Part shown: one piece after another, positions 18,322 through 29,016 of the stretch
Position numbering within the stretch: position 1 is the first letter of the stretch
Layout: each line of letters starts with the position of its first letter
Origin: Paraburkholderia ginsengiterrae
GTDB taxonomy: Bacteria; Pseudomonadota; Gammaproteobacteria; Burkholderiales; Burkholderiaceae
Length of the DNA: 64,000 bases
Direction of reading: 5' to 3'
Assembly (NCBI RefSeq): GCF_001645125.1
Contig: NZ_LXKA01000287.1
Coordinates: 16,878 to 80,877 of the forward strand
Made by a program: the position numbers and the translations under genes
Notes under the pieces: generated by a model
What the model saw: only the letters and a program-made list of their open reading frames with translations
Database searches by the model: none
What the model was told of the DNA's origin: nothing

Positions 18322-19109
18322 GCAGCATCGAATCTCTCCTCGGACGCGAGCGCGTCATCACCGCGCTCGGCATCGTCGCGGTCGTCGTGTTCTCGTGGGC
18401 CTACTTGTGGACGGGCGCCGGAGTCGGCATGTCCGCACTCGACATGACGGCCGTCGCGCTGTTCCCGCATCGGTTGGCAGACGGTGGCGGGGAAATGGAT
18501 CCGTCGCTGCTGACCGTGATCCTGATGTGGTGGGTGATGATGATCGCGATGATGACGCCCAGCGCGGCGCCGCTCATCCTGTTGTATCGGCGCGTATTGC
18601 GTCACCACGACGCAATCGAGGCTCGGTCGGCCATTGCGTCGCTGTGTCTGCTGGCCGGTTACCTGATTGCCTGGCTGGCTTTCTCGATCTGCGCGGCGCT
18701 GCTGCAAAAGGGGCTGCAACCGACCGGCCTCATTTCTGAAATGATGCTGTGGTCGAAGAGCGCGCTCCTTTCCGCGATCGTGCTGGCCGCGGCGGGCGTC
18801 TATCAGTTCTCGCCGCTCAAGCGCGCCTGCCTGGCGCAGTGCCGTTCGCCCGTGAATTTCCTTACCGCGCACTGGCGTCCAGGCGTCGCGGGCAGCTTCC
18901 TGCTCGGGATGCGTCATGGCATTTACTGTGTGGGCTGCTGCTGGCTGCTGATGGCGTTGCTGTTTGTCGGCGGCGTCATGAATCTCGTCTGGATCGCCGC
19001 GCTGTCGCTGCTCGTTTTCGTGGAAAAAATCCTGCCCGGCGGTGAAGTTGCCGGCCGCGTGCTGGGTGTTGCGCTGATCGCCTGGGCAGGTGTCACCCTG
19101 CTGGTGTGA
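18318..19109 (+). CDS. DUF2182 integral membrane protein
   Basis: 263 aa, about seven membrane segments. It contains the family signature MWWVMMIAMMTPSAAPLI (Met-rich, near residues 74-91) and a later GMRHGIYCVGCCWLLM segment with Cys and His within the membrane. The Met/Cys/His residues suggest binding of a soft metal ion such as copper, which is inference. It is translationally coupled to the DUF1326 gene. Confidence 0.88.
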   Translation: MSSIESLLGRERVITALGIVAVVVFSWAYLWTGAGVGMSALDMTAVALFPHRLADGGGEMDPSLLTVILMWWVMMIAMMTPSAAPLILLYRRVLRHHDAIEARSAIASLCLLAGYLIAWLAFSICAALLQKGLQPTGLISEMMLWSKSALLSAIVLAAAGVYQFSPLKRACLAQCRSPVNFLTAHWRPGVAGSFLLGMRHGIYCVGCCWLLMALLFVGGVMNLVWIAALSLLVFVEKILPGGEVAGRVLGVALIAWAGVTLLV

Positions 19110-19162
19110 TCGGCTTCACTGTTCTCACGCGGTCATCGAAAAAATTCTGTTGGAGTCTCAGG

Positions 19163-20245
19163 TCAAGGCGCGAACGACAGAAACAGATATGCCGCGAACA
19201 GCGACAGATGCACGGCGCCTTGGAGAATGGTGGTCCGGCCCGAGCTGAGCGTGAGCGTGCCGACTACTAGCGTGAGCATTAGCAGCACGGTTTCCTTGCC
19301 GTCGATCCCGAGCACGAGCGGCTGGCCCGTGTACAGAAACACTGCGGCGACAGTCGGAATGGTCAGGCCGATACTGGCGAGCGCCGAACCGAGCGCGAGA
19401 TTCAGGCTGTTCTGCAGCCGATCGGCACGCGCCGCGCGCACGGCGGCGAGCCCCTCGGGCAGCAGCACCAGCGCGGCGATCACGATACCGACCACGGCTG
19501 GCGGCGCGCCCGCGTTCTGTACCGCGGTTTCGACCACCGGCGAGAGCACCTTGGCGAGCAACACCACGGAGACGAGGCACACCAGCAGCAGGCCACCGGC
19601 GATCACCGCCTCGGTCGCGCTCGGCGGCGCGGCGTGAACGTCTTCATCGGGCACGCCGGCGAGAAAGTAATCGCGATGGCGCACGGTCTGAACGAACACG
19701 AACACGCCGTAGAGCACCAGCGACGACACGCCGGCGAACGCCAGTTGCGACGGCGACAGCATGGGACCCACGTTGGTGGTCGTGTAGTTCGGCATGACCA
19801 GCGTCAGCACGGACAAGGATGCGAGCACCGCCAGCGCCGCAGCCGCGCCACGGCTTTGGAAATCCTGCTCGCGATGCCGGATGCCGCCCACCAGCAGGCA
19901 AATGCCGACAATGCCATTGCAGACGATCATCACGGCGGCGAACACGGTGTCGCGCGCGAGCCCGGCTTTTTCCGGCCCGGACGTCAGCATGACCGAGACG
20001 ATCAACGCGACTTCGATCACGGTGACGGCGATCGCTAGCACCAGCGTGCCGAACGGCTCGCCGACGCGATGCGCGACCACTTCCGCGTGGTGCACCGCCG
20101 TGAAGACGGCCGCGCACAGCGTAAGGCCGACCAGCACCAGCAGGAGCGCGTTGCCCGGCAGGGCGTACGCGGCACCGAGCACGATCCAGGCGACGAACGG
20201 CGCGGCGAGGGTCCAGCGGGGCAAGGCGTTCGCGGTTGAGCTCAT
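19163..20245 (-). CDS. chaA: Ca2+/cation-proton antiporter (CaCA family, ChaA-like)
   Basis: 360 aa with about eleven membrane segments in two inverted halves. The alpha repeats are recognisable: GEPFGTLVLAIAVTVIEVAL near residues 59-78 and LLPEGLAAVRAARADRLQNS with GSALASIGLTIP in the second half. These acidic residues carry Ca2+, Na+ or K+ in exchange for protons. The ATG at 20245 has an AAAGGAAG ribosome site. It is monocistronic. Confidence 0.9.
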   Translation of the reverse strand: MSSTANALPRWTLAAPFVAWIVLGAAYALPGNALLLVLVGLTLCAAVFTAVHHAEVVAHRVGEPFGTLVLAIAVTVIEVALIVSVMLTSGPEKAGLARDTVFAAVMIVCNGIVGICLLVGGIRHREQDFQSRGAAAALAVLASLSVLTLVMPNYTTTNVGPMLSPSQLAFAGVSSLVLYGVFVFVQTVRHRDYFLAGVPDEDVHAAPPSATEAVIAGGLLLVCLVSVVLLAKVLSPVVETAVQNAGAPPAVVGIVIAALVLLPEGLAAVRAARADRLQNSLNLALGSALASIGLTIPTVAAVFLYTGQPLVLGIDGKETVLLMLTLVVGTLTLSSGRTTILQGAVHLSLFAAYLFLSFAP

Positions 20246-20618
20246 GCGGGCTTCCTTTTCATGCGACTATTCGGGTGATCTGGCGGGCAAACAACATGCG
20301 GCGCCGTGCACGTTTGAGCAAGTGCAAATCTTAATGTGTCTTATCAGAATGGCGTTCTAACACATTAAATTATAAAGGATAATTGTAGGCGACCCCGTGT
20401 GTTTCAGTCCGTGAGGACGGGTGACGATCGCGCGGCGTCCGGCAAACGGGTTGCGAACCGCGACTGGCTGTCAGATCGATCAGGTCGCACGGCATTGCGC
20501 GTTCTATGCGCAGCGAATGCGGTGAGTGGCGTGGATTGTGTTGCTTGAACAGCGGGTGATGTGTGCCGGGCAAACGACGGTGCGCCGCGTCAGGCGAACG
20601 GCTGAAATCGGTTCGGAG
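20246..20618. other. intergenic, promoter of chaA-like gene; no supported gene
   Basis: About 370 bases. The part at 20320-20395 is AT-rich and is the likely promoter region. A 90-codon minus frame at 20370-20642 overlaps the hairpin at 20619-20647, has no ribosome site and resembles nothing. Confidence 0.45.
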
Positions 20619-20647
20619 CGCCAATGCCCCGTGACGAGGCATTGGCG
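20619..20647 (-). terminator. hairpin after the BON-domain gene
   Basis: CGCCAATGCC (20619-20628) and GGCATTGGCG (20638-20647) form a perfect 10-bp stem with a 9-nt loop, 8 bases beyond the BON gene stop on the minus strand. There is no clear T run, so it may be a stability element rather than a full terminator. Confidence 0.5.
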
Positions 20648-20655
20648 TTCAACGA

Positions 20656-21015
20656 TTACTGACCGACCGGACGAATCGTCAGGGCGTTCTTGACCGACGT
20701 CACGCCGGCCACGCCTTGCGCTGCCTGCGTAGCGATGTCGACCTGGCTCTGCTCCGGCACGGTGCCGGCCAGCGTCACTGCGCCGCTGCGCGAACGCACA
20801 GTGATATTCGCGACGCTCAGGCCCTTGGTCTTGGACAGTGCGCTACGGACCTTGCGGCCCAAGGCACGGTCGGCTGCCTTGGTCGCTTTGGTCGACGTGG
20901 CCGCCGGCGCTGCCGGAGCCATTGCTGCGGCATCGCTGCTTTGCGCATAAGCCTGGATGGACGCCAGAACGATCAGCGCGCCGCCGATCACTTTGATTGC
21001 CGGGGATGCTTTCAT
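20656..21015 (-). CDS. periplasmic BON-domain protein
   Basis: 119 aa. A signal peptide (1-24, ending AYA) precedes an Ala/Thr linker and one BON domain (about 48-117, with GAVTLAGTVPEQSQ and the closing V-V-NALTI pattern). BON domains of the OsmY/Kbp type bind membranes or ligands and are often stress-induced. A GGAGAGAG ribosome site lies before the ATG. The leader has two hairpins (21049-21112). Confidence 0.88.
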   Translation of the reverse strand: MKASPAIKVIGGALIVLASIQAYAQSSDAAAMAPAAPAATSTKATKAADRALGRKVRSALSKTKGLSVANITVRSRSGAVTLAGTVPEQSQVDIATQAAQGVAGVTSVKNALTIRPVGQ

Positions 21016-21403
21016 TCAACTCTCTCCTGTTGTCATAGCTACAACGACCCTTGGGATGGGGCGGTGTCCCCCAAGGGGATTATTAGCAGGGTGTGCTACC
21101 CCTGCGGGTACAGCGGGATGAAATCGGAATGGAACGATGCTGCGGGTGGTGCGAAAGCTTTCAAGCTGTATGCTGATGCGGCCGGGCCGAAGCCCCCGTG
21201 AGCCGGCAAAGGCTGTGCTGCAAGCCGGAAACACACGATACTCCAATTAGTGCCATGGTGAATGACGCAGTGCACAGAAATGAGGTTTTGGTACAACGAA
21301 TGGGCCGATCGAAACAGGGCGATGGCGCAGTACCACTCGGTGCCGGACTGCCAGGCACGCTTTGCGTCCATTCGCGCTGCACGGTTAAAACACGGACCCA
21401 CCT
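21016..21403. promoter_or_regulatory. leader of the BON gene with two stem-loops
   Basis: Within this gap the minus-strand leader of the BON gene holds two GC-rich stem-loops: CCTTGGG with CCCAAGG (about 21050-21077) and GCAGGG with CCCCTGC (about 21088-21109). They lie 40-100 nt upstream of the start codon. The rest holds the promoter of the divergent glycosylase gene, not resolved. Confidence 0.4.
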
Positions 21404-22045
21404 ATGCACGACGAACCGCTCCCTATTTTGCCACTGCTTCGTGACGAATTGCCACTCGATACCGTCGAGCTCGCGCGCTTCATGATCGGCAAGTACCTCG
21501 TGCACGACCTGCCCGAAGGGCGTATGAGCGGGCGCATCGTAGAGACGGAGGCTTATCCGCTGGGCGATTCGACCAGCCATGCATTCGCCGGCCGCCGGCC
21601 CTATAACGGTTCGATGTTTCTCGCGCCAGGCCATGCCCACGTGCGGCTGACCTACGGATTGTCGTACATGCTCAACATGTCCGCGGAGGCGGAAGAGGTC
21701 GGCGCCGGCATTCTGATCCGGGCGATCGAGCCGCTCGAAGGGCGGCCCCTGATGGAGGCGCGGCGGCCCGGCGTGCCGCTGCGCGATCTCGCGCGCGGAC
21801 CCGGCCGGCTGACCATGGCGCTTGGCATCGGCCCTGCGTTCGACGGCCGAGACCTTTGCGCGGGGCGCGGACTGTGGATCGGTGTCATCGAGCGAGGCGA
21901 AACGCCGGTGGGTGTGACGACACGGATTGGGCTGTCCCGTGAAATGCATCGGCCGCTGCGCTTTTTCGAGCCTGGCAGCACCTTTGTCAGCGGCCCGCGC
22001 AAGCTTTTACAGGGGCCCTCAGCGGGTGCGCGAAAGAAGGCGTGA
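21404..22045 (+). CDS. 3-methyladenine DNA glycosylase (AAG/MPG family)
   Basis: 213 aa, normal for the family. It removes alkylated purines in base excision repair. Visible family motifs are GRIVETEAY (residues about 43-51, with the catalytic-type Glu), [14 protein letters not shown], the YGLSYMLNM strand, and [11 protein letters not shown] near 135. It is cytoplasmic and monocistronic. The start lacks a strong ribosome site, but no other in-frame start fits the family N-terminus better. Confidence 0.93.
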   Translation: MHDEPLPILPLLRDELPLDTVELARFMIGKYLVHDLPEGRMSGRIVETEAYPLGDSTSHAFAGRRPYNGSMFLAPGHAHVRLTYGLSYMLNMSAEAEEVGAGILIRAIEPLEGRPLMEARRPGVPLRDLARGPGRLTMALGIGPAFDGRDLCAGRGLWIGVIERGETPVGVTTRIGLSREMHRPLRFFEPGSTFVSGPRKLLQGPSAGARKKA

Positions 22046-22328
22046 ATTTGACCGGCGATAGCGGGCGTCGCGACGAAACACGCTCAGATCAGACGGACGT
22101 CCTGAAACGTTCGCCAGCAAGAATTACGAATCCGACAATTATTACGCAACGTATGCTGCTTGAATGACGCCACGCGGTAACTGCCGGAACATCCTTGCGA
22201 ATTCAGCAATTATGTATCTCGGAATTAAGGGTTTTCCCTCGACGATCCACTGACTAGACTGTGATCAATCGCTTCTCACATGGTGTGGCGGGCGACGCAA
22301 ATAAGATCAGATCTGGAGGGAAATCATC

Positions 22329-22673
22329 ATGAAATCGCTTCTCAAGGCAGTGGCCATTGCAGCGGTGCTCGCCGCACCGATCGCTTCGTTCGCCCAGTCG
22401 AGCCAGGCGCCCGTGACCCGCGCGGAAGTGCGCAACCAGTTGATCCAGCTCGAGCAGGCAGGCTATAACCCGGCAACCACCAACGATACGGATTATCCGG
22501 CCGACATTCAGGCGGCTGAACGCCGCGTGCAGGCGCAAAACCCGGCAGTCGCCCAGACCCAGGAACCGGTCGCCGACACTAGCGGTTATGGCGGTGCGAC
22601 GAGTGGTTCGTCGCAAGCGGGTGGTGTGCTTCAGCCGCAGTCGGGTGCGAAGGCGGTGTATTTCGGTAACTGA
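22329..22673 (+). CDS. DUF4148 periplasmic protein (copy 1)
   Basis: 114 aa. A signal peptide (1-22, ending SFA) is followed by the DUF4148 core VTRAEVRNQLIQLEQAGYNP. After an Ala/Gln-rich helix comes a Gly/Ser tail. The family is largely confined to Burkholderiales and has no known function. A GGAGGG ribosome site precedes the ATG. A second member is at 31387-31656. Confidence 0.88.
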   Translation: MKSLLKAVAIAAVLAAPIASFAQSSQAPVTRAEVRNQLIQLEQAGYNPATTNDTDYPADIQAAERRVQAQNPAVAQTQEPVADTSGYGGATSGSSQAGGVLQPQSGAKAVYFGN

Positions 22674-22847
22674 TCCGCGTCGCCACGCAGCCGGGCTCAG
22701 GTTCGAAGCCGGCCTCGACGACAGGCCGCCGGCGTGGACGAATGCAGCCCGAGGCGGTAGATGCGGCGGTATCGCGCAGCGTCCACCACCTCGGCGATTC
22801 TCAAGACATCAGAATTGAAGGAACCTCCGCTGCCGCAAGGTAGCTTC

Positions 22848-22880
22848 GCCCAACCGTTTGTGACGGATTGGGCTTTTTTT
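22848..22880 (+). terminator. rho-independent terminator
   Basis: GCCCAACCGT pairs with ACGG-A-TTGGGC (one bulged base) around a TTGTG loop, directly followed by seven T (22874-22880). It is 175 bases after the DUF4148 stop. Either the DUF4148 transcript has a long 3' tail or a separate short RNA ends here. Confidence 0.85.
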
Positions 22881-22911
22881 GCGGCCGCGCCGTCGCGGAG
22901 CGCAGCGAGCG

Positions 22912-23355
22912 TCAGGGCCGCTCGCCGTGAATATAGAACTCGAGTTGCTGGATGGTGAATTGCTGTTCGGCGATGATGTTCTTCACCAGGTCGCCGATCG
23001 ACACCATGCCGACCAGCCGGTCATTCTCGATCACCGGCAAGTGCCGCATGCGCCGCTCGGTCATCAGGGCCATGCAGTCTTCGGTGGTCTGATCGGGGCG
23101 GACAAAGCGCACGGCCTTGCTCATGATCTCGCGCACCGGCGTGGCTTTCGACGAACGGTCCATCAGCACGATCTTGCGCGCGTAGTCGCGCTCCGTGACG
23201 ATCCCGGCGATGCTGTCGCCATCGGTGACGACCAGCGCACCGATGCCTTTTTCGGCCATCAGCTTGATCGCCTCGTAGACAGAATCGTCGGCCCCGATAG
23301 TAAAGACGGCGGAGGAATTTGGTTTCGTTTTGAGAAGCTGTGCAACACTTGTCAT
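22912..23355 (-). CDS. CBS-domain pair protein
   Basis: 147 aa made of two CBS domains (about 8-60 and 78-135), with the typical GIGALVVTDGDSIAGIVTERD and VGMVSIGDLV patterns. Stand-alone CBS pairs bind adenine nucleotides or NADH and act as energy or redox sensors. The ATG at 23355 has a GGAG ribosome site. It is monocistronic, so its target cannot be inferred from context. Confidence 0.92.
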   Translation of the reverse strand: MTSVAQLLKTKPNSSAVFTIGADDSVYEAIKLMAEKGIGALVVTDGDSIAGIVTERDYARKIVLMDRSSKATPVREIMSKAVRFVRPDQTTEDCMALMTERRMRHLPVIENDRLVGMVSIGDLVKNIIAEQQFTIQQLEFYIHGERP

Positions 23356-23585
23356 GGAGCGGCTCCGTTTCGCAGTGCAGCACGCCGGCGCGGCGCGCGG
23401 TCGTGGGGGACAGGCGCTTCAAGTATAGGCTTGGCGCGTACCCGTCGTACACCGGGAAAACCTGGAACGCGCGCCAGGTATCAAACAGGGGGCGGTTCCC
23501 GGTCGAGTGCAGGGGCATCCGGGTGCGCAACGCCGATTAGCGGTAAACTCCCAGTCCATACCTTATCCCCGGCTCGCCCGGGTTC

Positions 23586-24260
23586 ATGTCAGCAACACTG
23601 TCCAACGCCATGCTCACGTCTCACGATCCGTCGCCCGCAGCAGACGGCGCAATCAACGGCGAATGCGTCATCCTCGACGCAACCGCCACCCTTCCCACGC
23701 GCTACGGCACGTTCACTTCCTACGTGTTTCGCGTGTGCGAAAGCGGCGCGGAACATCTCGCGCTCGTGATGGGCGACGTCGCCAACAAGTCGTCCGTGCT
23801 GACGCGCCTGCATTCCGAGTGCCTGACGGGCGATGTGCTCGGCTCGTATCGCTGCGACTGCGGCGAGCAGCTCGACCTCGCGTTGCGTTATATCGCCGCT
23901 GAAGGCTGCGGCATCCTGCTGTACCTGCGCGGGCATGAAGGGCGCGGCATTGGCCTGTCGAACAAGATTCGCGCGTATGCGCTGCAGGAGCAGGGGCGCG
24001 ATACCGTCGAGGCCAACCTGGATCTCGGCCTGCCGGACGACTCGCGCGAATACGACTCGGCCGCGGGCATTCTGCGCACGCTGAAGGTCACCTCGGTGCG
24101 CCTGATGAGCAACAATCCGGAGAAGTTCGACACGCTGTCCAAGCACGGCATTCCGGTGTGCGAGCGAGTTGCGCTGGCGATCCCGATGCGCGAAGAAAAC
24201 GAGCGCTATATCCGCACCAAACAGGTGAAGTTCGGCCACTACTTCGACGAAAACGAATAA
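23586..24260 (+). CDS. ribA: GTP cyclohydrolase II
   Basis: 224 aa. It opens GTP to the pyrimidine precursor in the first step of riboflavin synthesis. The zinc site is in [20 protein letters not shown] (the three cysteines), and the nucleotide-binding [10 protein letters not shown] loop follows. The end [15 protein letters not shown] matches the family. It lacks the N-terminal dihydroxybutanone-phosphate synthase domain of the fused RibBA, so it is the single-function form. The start may instead be the ATG at 23610. Confidence 0.95.
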   Translation: MSATLSNAMLTSHDPSPAADGAINGECVILDATATLPTRYGTFTSYVFRVCESGAEHLALVMGDVANKSSVLTRLHSECLTGDVLGSYRCDCGEQLDLALRYIAAEGCGILLYLRGHEGRGIGLSNKIRAYALQEQGRDTVEANLDLGLPDDSREYDSAAGILRTLKVTSVRLMSNNPEKFDTLSKHGIPVCERVALAIPMREENERYIRTKQVKFGHYFDENE

Positions 24261-24267
24261 CGCACGC

Positions 24268-24310
24268 GCGCCGGCCGCCGTTTGCACAGTCAGCAAACGG
24301 CGGCCGGCGC
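24268..24310 (+). terminator. perfect 18-bp inverted repeat after ribA
   Basis: The arms 24268-24285 and 24293-24310 are exactly complementary over 18 bases, with a 7-nt loop (ACAGTCA). There is no T run directly after; a second hairpin with T tail follows at 24338. Together they look like a tandem terminator, or a transcript-end stability element followed by a terminator. Confidence 0.6.
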
Positions 24311-24337
24311 CGCGGCAGCAGATTCATCAAGCGCTTG

Positions 24338-24360
24338 CGCCCGGAAATGCCGGGCGTTTT
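24338..24360 (+). terminator. rho-independent terminator of ribA
   Basis: CGCCCGG (24338-24344) and CCGGGCG (24350-24356) form a 7-bp stem with an AAATG loop, followed by TTTTGCGTTTT. It closes the ribA transcript. Confidence 0.8.
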
Positions 24361-24394
24361 GCGTTTTATCAGCGCGACGCGCGCTCGCGACCAA

Positions 24395-24607
24395 TCAGAA
24401 CAAACCGAAATCGTCGTTGCTGTCGGGAATCGCGTTCAGCACGTCTTGCAGCCCGCGCCACCCCATCCAGCCCAGCCATCCGGCAAGACTGGCCGCGAGC
24501 AAGGGCCCGCGGCGCCCGCCCGCGCTTACACGCGCAGGCGGCGTACGGCGCGCGTGAGCGGCCTTGTGGGGACGGGGCGTTGCGCGTAGCAAAGGGCAGG
24601 TATGCAT
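24395..24607 (-). CDS. possible small membrane protein, 70 aa
   Basis: The ATG at 24607 has an AAGGAGA ribosome site 6 nt upstream and lies 27 nt after the NmrA-like gene, so it may be the last gene of that transcript. The first 30 residues are Arg/Pro-rich. Residues about 33-52 form one hydrophobic, Trp/Gly-rich segment, and the tail is acidic. I recognise no family. Its ribosome site and spacing argue for it; its short length and arginine-rich start argue against. Confidence 0.5.
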   Translation of the reverse strand: MHTCPLLRATPRPHKAAHARRTPPARVSAGGRRGPLLAASLAGWLGWMGWRGLQDVLNAIPDSNDDFGLF

Positions 24608-24633
24608 AAAGTATCTCCTTGCGCGAGTGCGGT

Positions 24634-25548
24634 TCAGCGCGCCGCTTCGGCAGTCCTGGCAGCCGCGGCCACGCGCGGAAGGATCGCCGCCAACACGTCC
24701 GCCAGCTTCGTCGTACCGAAGCGCCGCTCGCTGCTCTGCGCTTCAACATCGATGCGGCCCGCGTTGTGCGCGTCGTAGAGGTCGGTAATCAGGCGCGCGT
24801 AAAGCTCGCCGAGCCCCGCGCCCTGCAGCATGGCGTTCCATTGGTCGCGCGGCACCTCGCGCGCGACGATCTCGCGCACCGCCAGATCGCCGATGGTGCG
24901 CGCCACGTCCAGCGCGCTGACGCGCTCATCGCCTTCGATGCTGACCACGCGCGGCGAGCCCTGTCGCGCGCCGTCGTCGAGCAGCAGGTCGGCGGCGAGC
25001 AGGCCCACATCCTGAGCGGCCACGGTCGGAAACCGCTTGCTCAACGGATGATGCAGGCTCGGCAGCACGCCGCAGGCAAGCGCGGTCGGCAACGTGCGAG
25101 CCCAGTTATGCATGTGTTCGGCCGCTCGCAGAAACGTCAGCCGCGAGTCGACGGTTTGCAGTTGCGTTTCGAGGTAGTGGAACAGCGTGGTGATGCCCGT
25201 GCCGCTCTCGTGTTCCGCGCCATAGTCGGACAGCGCGAGGACGTGCTGCGGCGGGGCCGCGCGCAGCGCAGCGACGCTTGCGTCGATCATGTGCCGCATC
25301 GCATCGGCAGGGTCGGTGTGCGCATGCGGCACCGGACACAGTAGCTGCACGGCCTGCGCGCCTTCAATGGCCCGAGCCACAGCCGAGGTGTCGAACAGAT
25401 CGGCGACGGCGATCTCGCAGCCGATCCCGGCGAGGAATTCGCCCTGTTTTTCGTTGCGCACCACCGCGCGCACCGTGCGGCCCGCCCGGCGCAACGCCGC
25501 CGCGCTTGCTTTGCCGACATTGCCGGCAGCTCCAAAAATCACGAACAC
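24634..25548 (-). CDS. NmrA-like NAD(P)-binding protein
   Basis: 304 aa, starting at GTG 25548 because an AAGGAG site sits 6 nt before it and the Rossmann motif VFVIFGAAGNVGKASAAALR begins right there. Starts at 25581 or 25761 would add unrelated sequence and are rejected. The family includes redox-sensing and quinone/nitroalkane-related reductases; many members bind NADP but lack activity. It is divergent from the AraC regulator at 25776, a common arrangement for a regulated enzyme and its activator. Confidence 0.88.
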   Translation of the reverse strand: MFVIFGAAGNVGKASAAALRRAGRTVRAVVRNEKQGEFLAGIGCEIAVADLFDTSAVARAIEGAQAVQLLCPVPHAHTDPADAMRHMIDASVAALRAAPPQHVLALSDYGAEHESGTGITTLFHYLETQLQTVDSRLTFLRAAEHMHNWARTLPTALACGVLPSLHHPLSKRFPTVAAQDVGLLAADLLLDDGARQGSPRVVSIEGDERVSALDVARTIGDLAVREIVAREVPRDQWNAMLQGAGLGELYARLITDLYDAHNAGRIDVEAQSSERRFGTTKLADVLAAILPRVAAAARTAEAAR

Positions 25549-25775
25549 GTTGTGCTCCTTGTTGGATCGGTATGGCGTCATCTTAGGGACGCAGCGATCC
25601 GCGAGCGCGCGGATACGGATGGTTCTCCACAGATTCGGATGATTGTTTTCAGGTAGCGCTGCAATAGGGGGGGGCAATACCGGCGTGGAATTTCGTAGAG
25701 TCCAGCAAAGGCGCGAAAAACGCCGCACAATGCACACACGCCATCCACGCTGTGCCGCCATCCACGAGGGAAGTC

Positions 25776-26714
25776 ATGAATGCCGTAACACCGTTGCCGC
25801 AACCGCACAGTGGCTCCCGCATTGCGTTGCGCTCCAGCAAGGGGCTCGGCTGGCGGGGTTTCGGCGCGGAACTGACGACCGTGTCAGCCGGGCTGCACCG
25901 CCTGCCGGCATTCAACTATCACCGGGTCGGCGTGCATGTCGGCGCGCCGGTCAGAGCACGCTGCCTGTGTAACGAGCAGCGCCACTCGCGCCTTCAGGCG
26001 CATGGCGACGCCGATGTGATTCCCGCGGGACTCGACGGCCAGTGGAGCGACGACGAGGCCTGCACGATATTTGGCGTGTGGTTCAGCGAGGACTTCGCGC
26101 TGCGGACCGTCGAGCAACTGGCGCTGAAATCGGCCGACGCGCAACTGCGCCCGCAGTTCCAGATGCGCGACCCGCGTTTTCAGCATCTCGTCTGGGCGTT
26201 GCACGCCGAACTCGAAGCGGACGACGCATCCGATCCGCTCTACGCCGAGAGTCTGTGTACCGCGATGGTGGTGCGCCTGATCGGGGGGGCGCCGGCGCTC
26301 GAGAGCCGGCGGGGCACTCTCGCGCCGAAAATGGCCGCGCGCGTGATCGAGTTTATCGAGGCGCATCTCGACCAGCGTCTCACGCTAAGCGAACTGGCCG
26401 CGCTCGCCGGCTTGAGCGTGCCGCATTTCAAGGTGCTGTTTCGCGAGACGTTCGGCACGCCGGTGCATCAGTACGTGGTGCAGCGCCGGGTGGAGCGCGC
26501 GAAGACTCTGCTGCTGCAGGGCAAGCTGAGCGCAAGCCAGATTGCGCTGGATACCGGCTTCGCGCATCAGAGTCATATGGCCCACTGGATGGGGCGTCTG
26601 TTGGGCGTGACACCGCGCGAACTGATCAAGTCAGGCGCGGTGGCAGATTCGCCGTCAGGCAGCGTTGTCGAACTGGATCCTCGCAATGCGCGCCGCATTG
26701 CAACACCGCAATAA
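25776..26714 (+). CDS. AraC-family transcriptional regulator
   Basis: 312 aa from the ATG at 25776 (GAGGGA ribosome site). The N-terminal ligand domain is followed by the C-terminal double helix-turn-helix (about 210-300): the first around RLTLSELAALAGLSVPHFKV, the second around SQIALDTGFAHQSHMAHWM. It probably controls the divergent NmrA-like gene. The inducer is unknown. Confidence 0.9.
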   Translation: MNAVTPLPQPHSGSRIALRSSKGLGWRGFGAELTTVSAGLHRLPAFNYHRVGVHVGAPVRARCLCNEQRHSRLQAHGDADVIPAGLDGQWSDDEACTIFGVWFSEDFALRTVEQLALKSADAQLRPQFQMRDPRFQHLVWALHAELEADDASDPLYAESLCTAMVVRLIGGAPALESRRGTLAPKMAARVIEFIEAHLDQRLTLSELAALAGLSVPHFKVLFRETFGTPVHQYVVQRRVERAKTLLLQGKLSASQIALDTGFAHQSHMAHWMGRLLGVTPRELIKSGAVADSPSGSVVELDPRNARRIATPQ

Positions 26715-28989
<2,275 letters not shown>

Positions 28990-29016
28990 GTCACCGCGCT
29001 GCGCCCGGTGCGGCGC

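Noticed and set aside
20246-20400. possible Mn2+ or other riboswitch before the antiporter gene
   Set aside because: I could not find the conserved aptamer elements in the leader.
20370-20642. 90-codon minus frame after the BON gene
   Set aside because: Runs through a strong hairpin, no ribosome site, no protein-like features.
22674-22850. possible tRNA before the terminator
   Set aside because: No cloverleaf, T-arm GTTCGA context or CCA end could be fitted.
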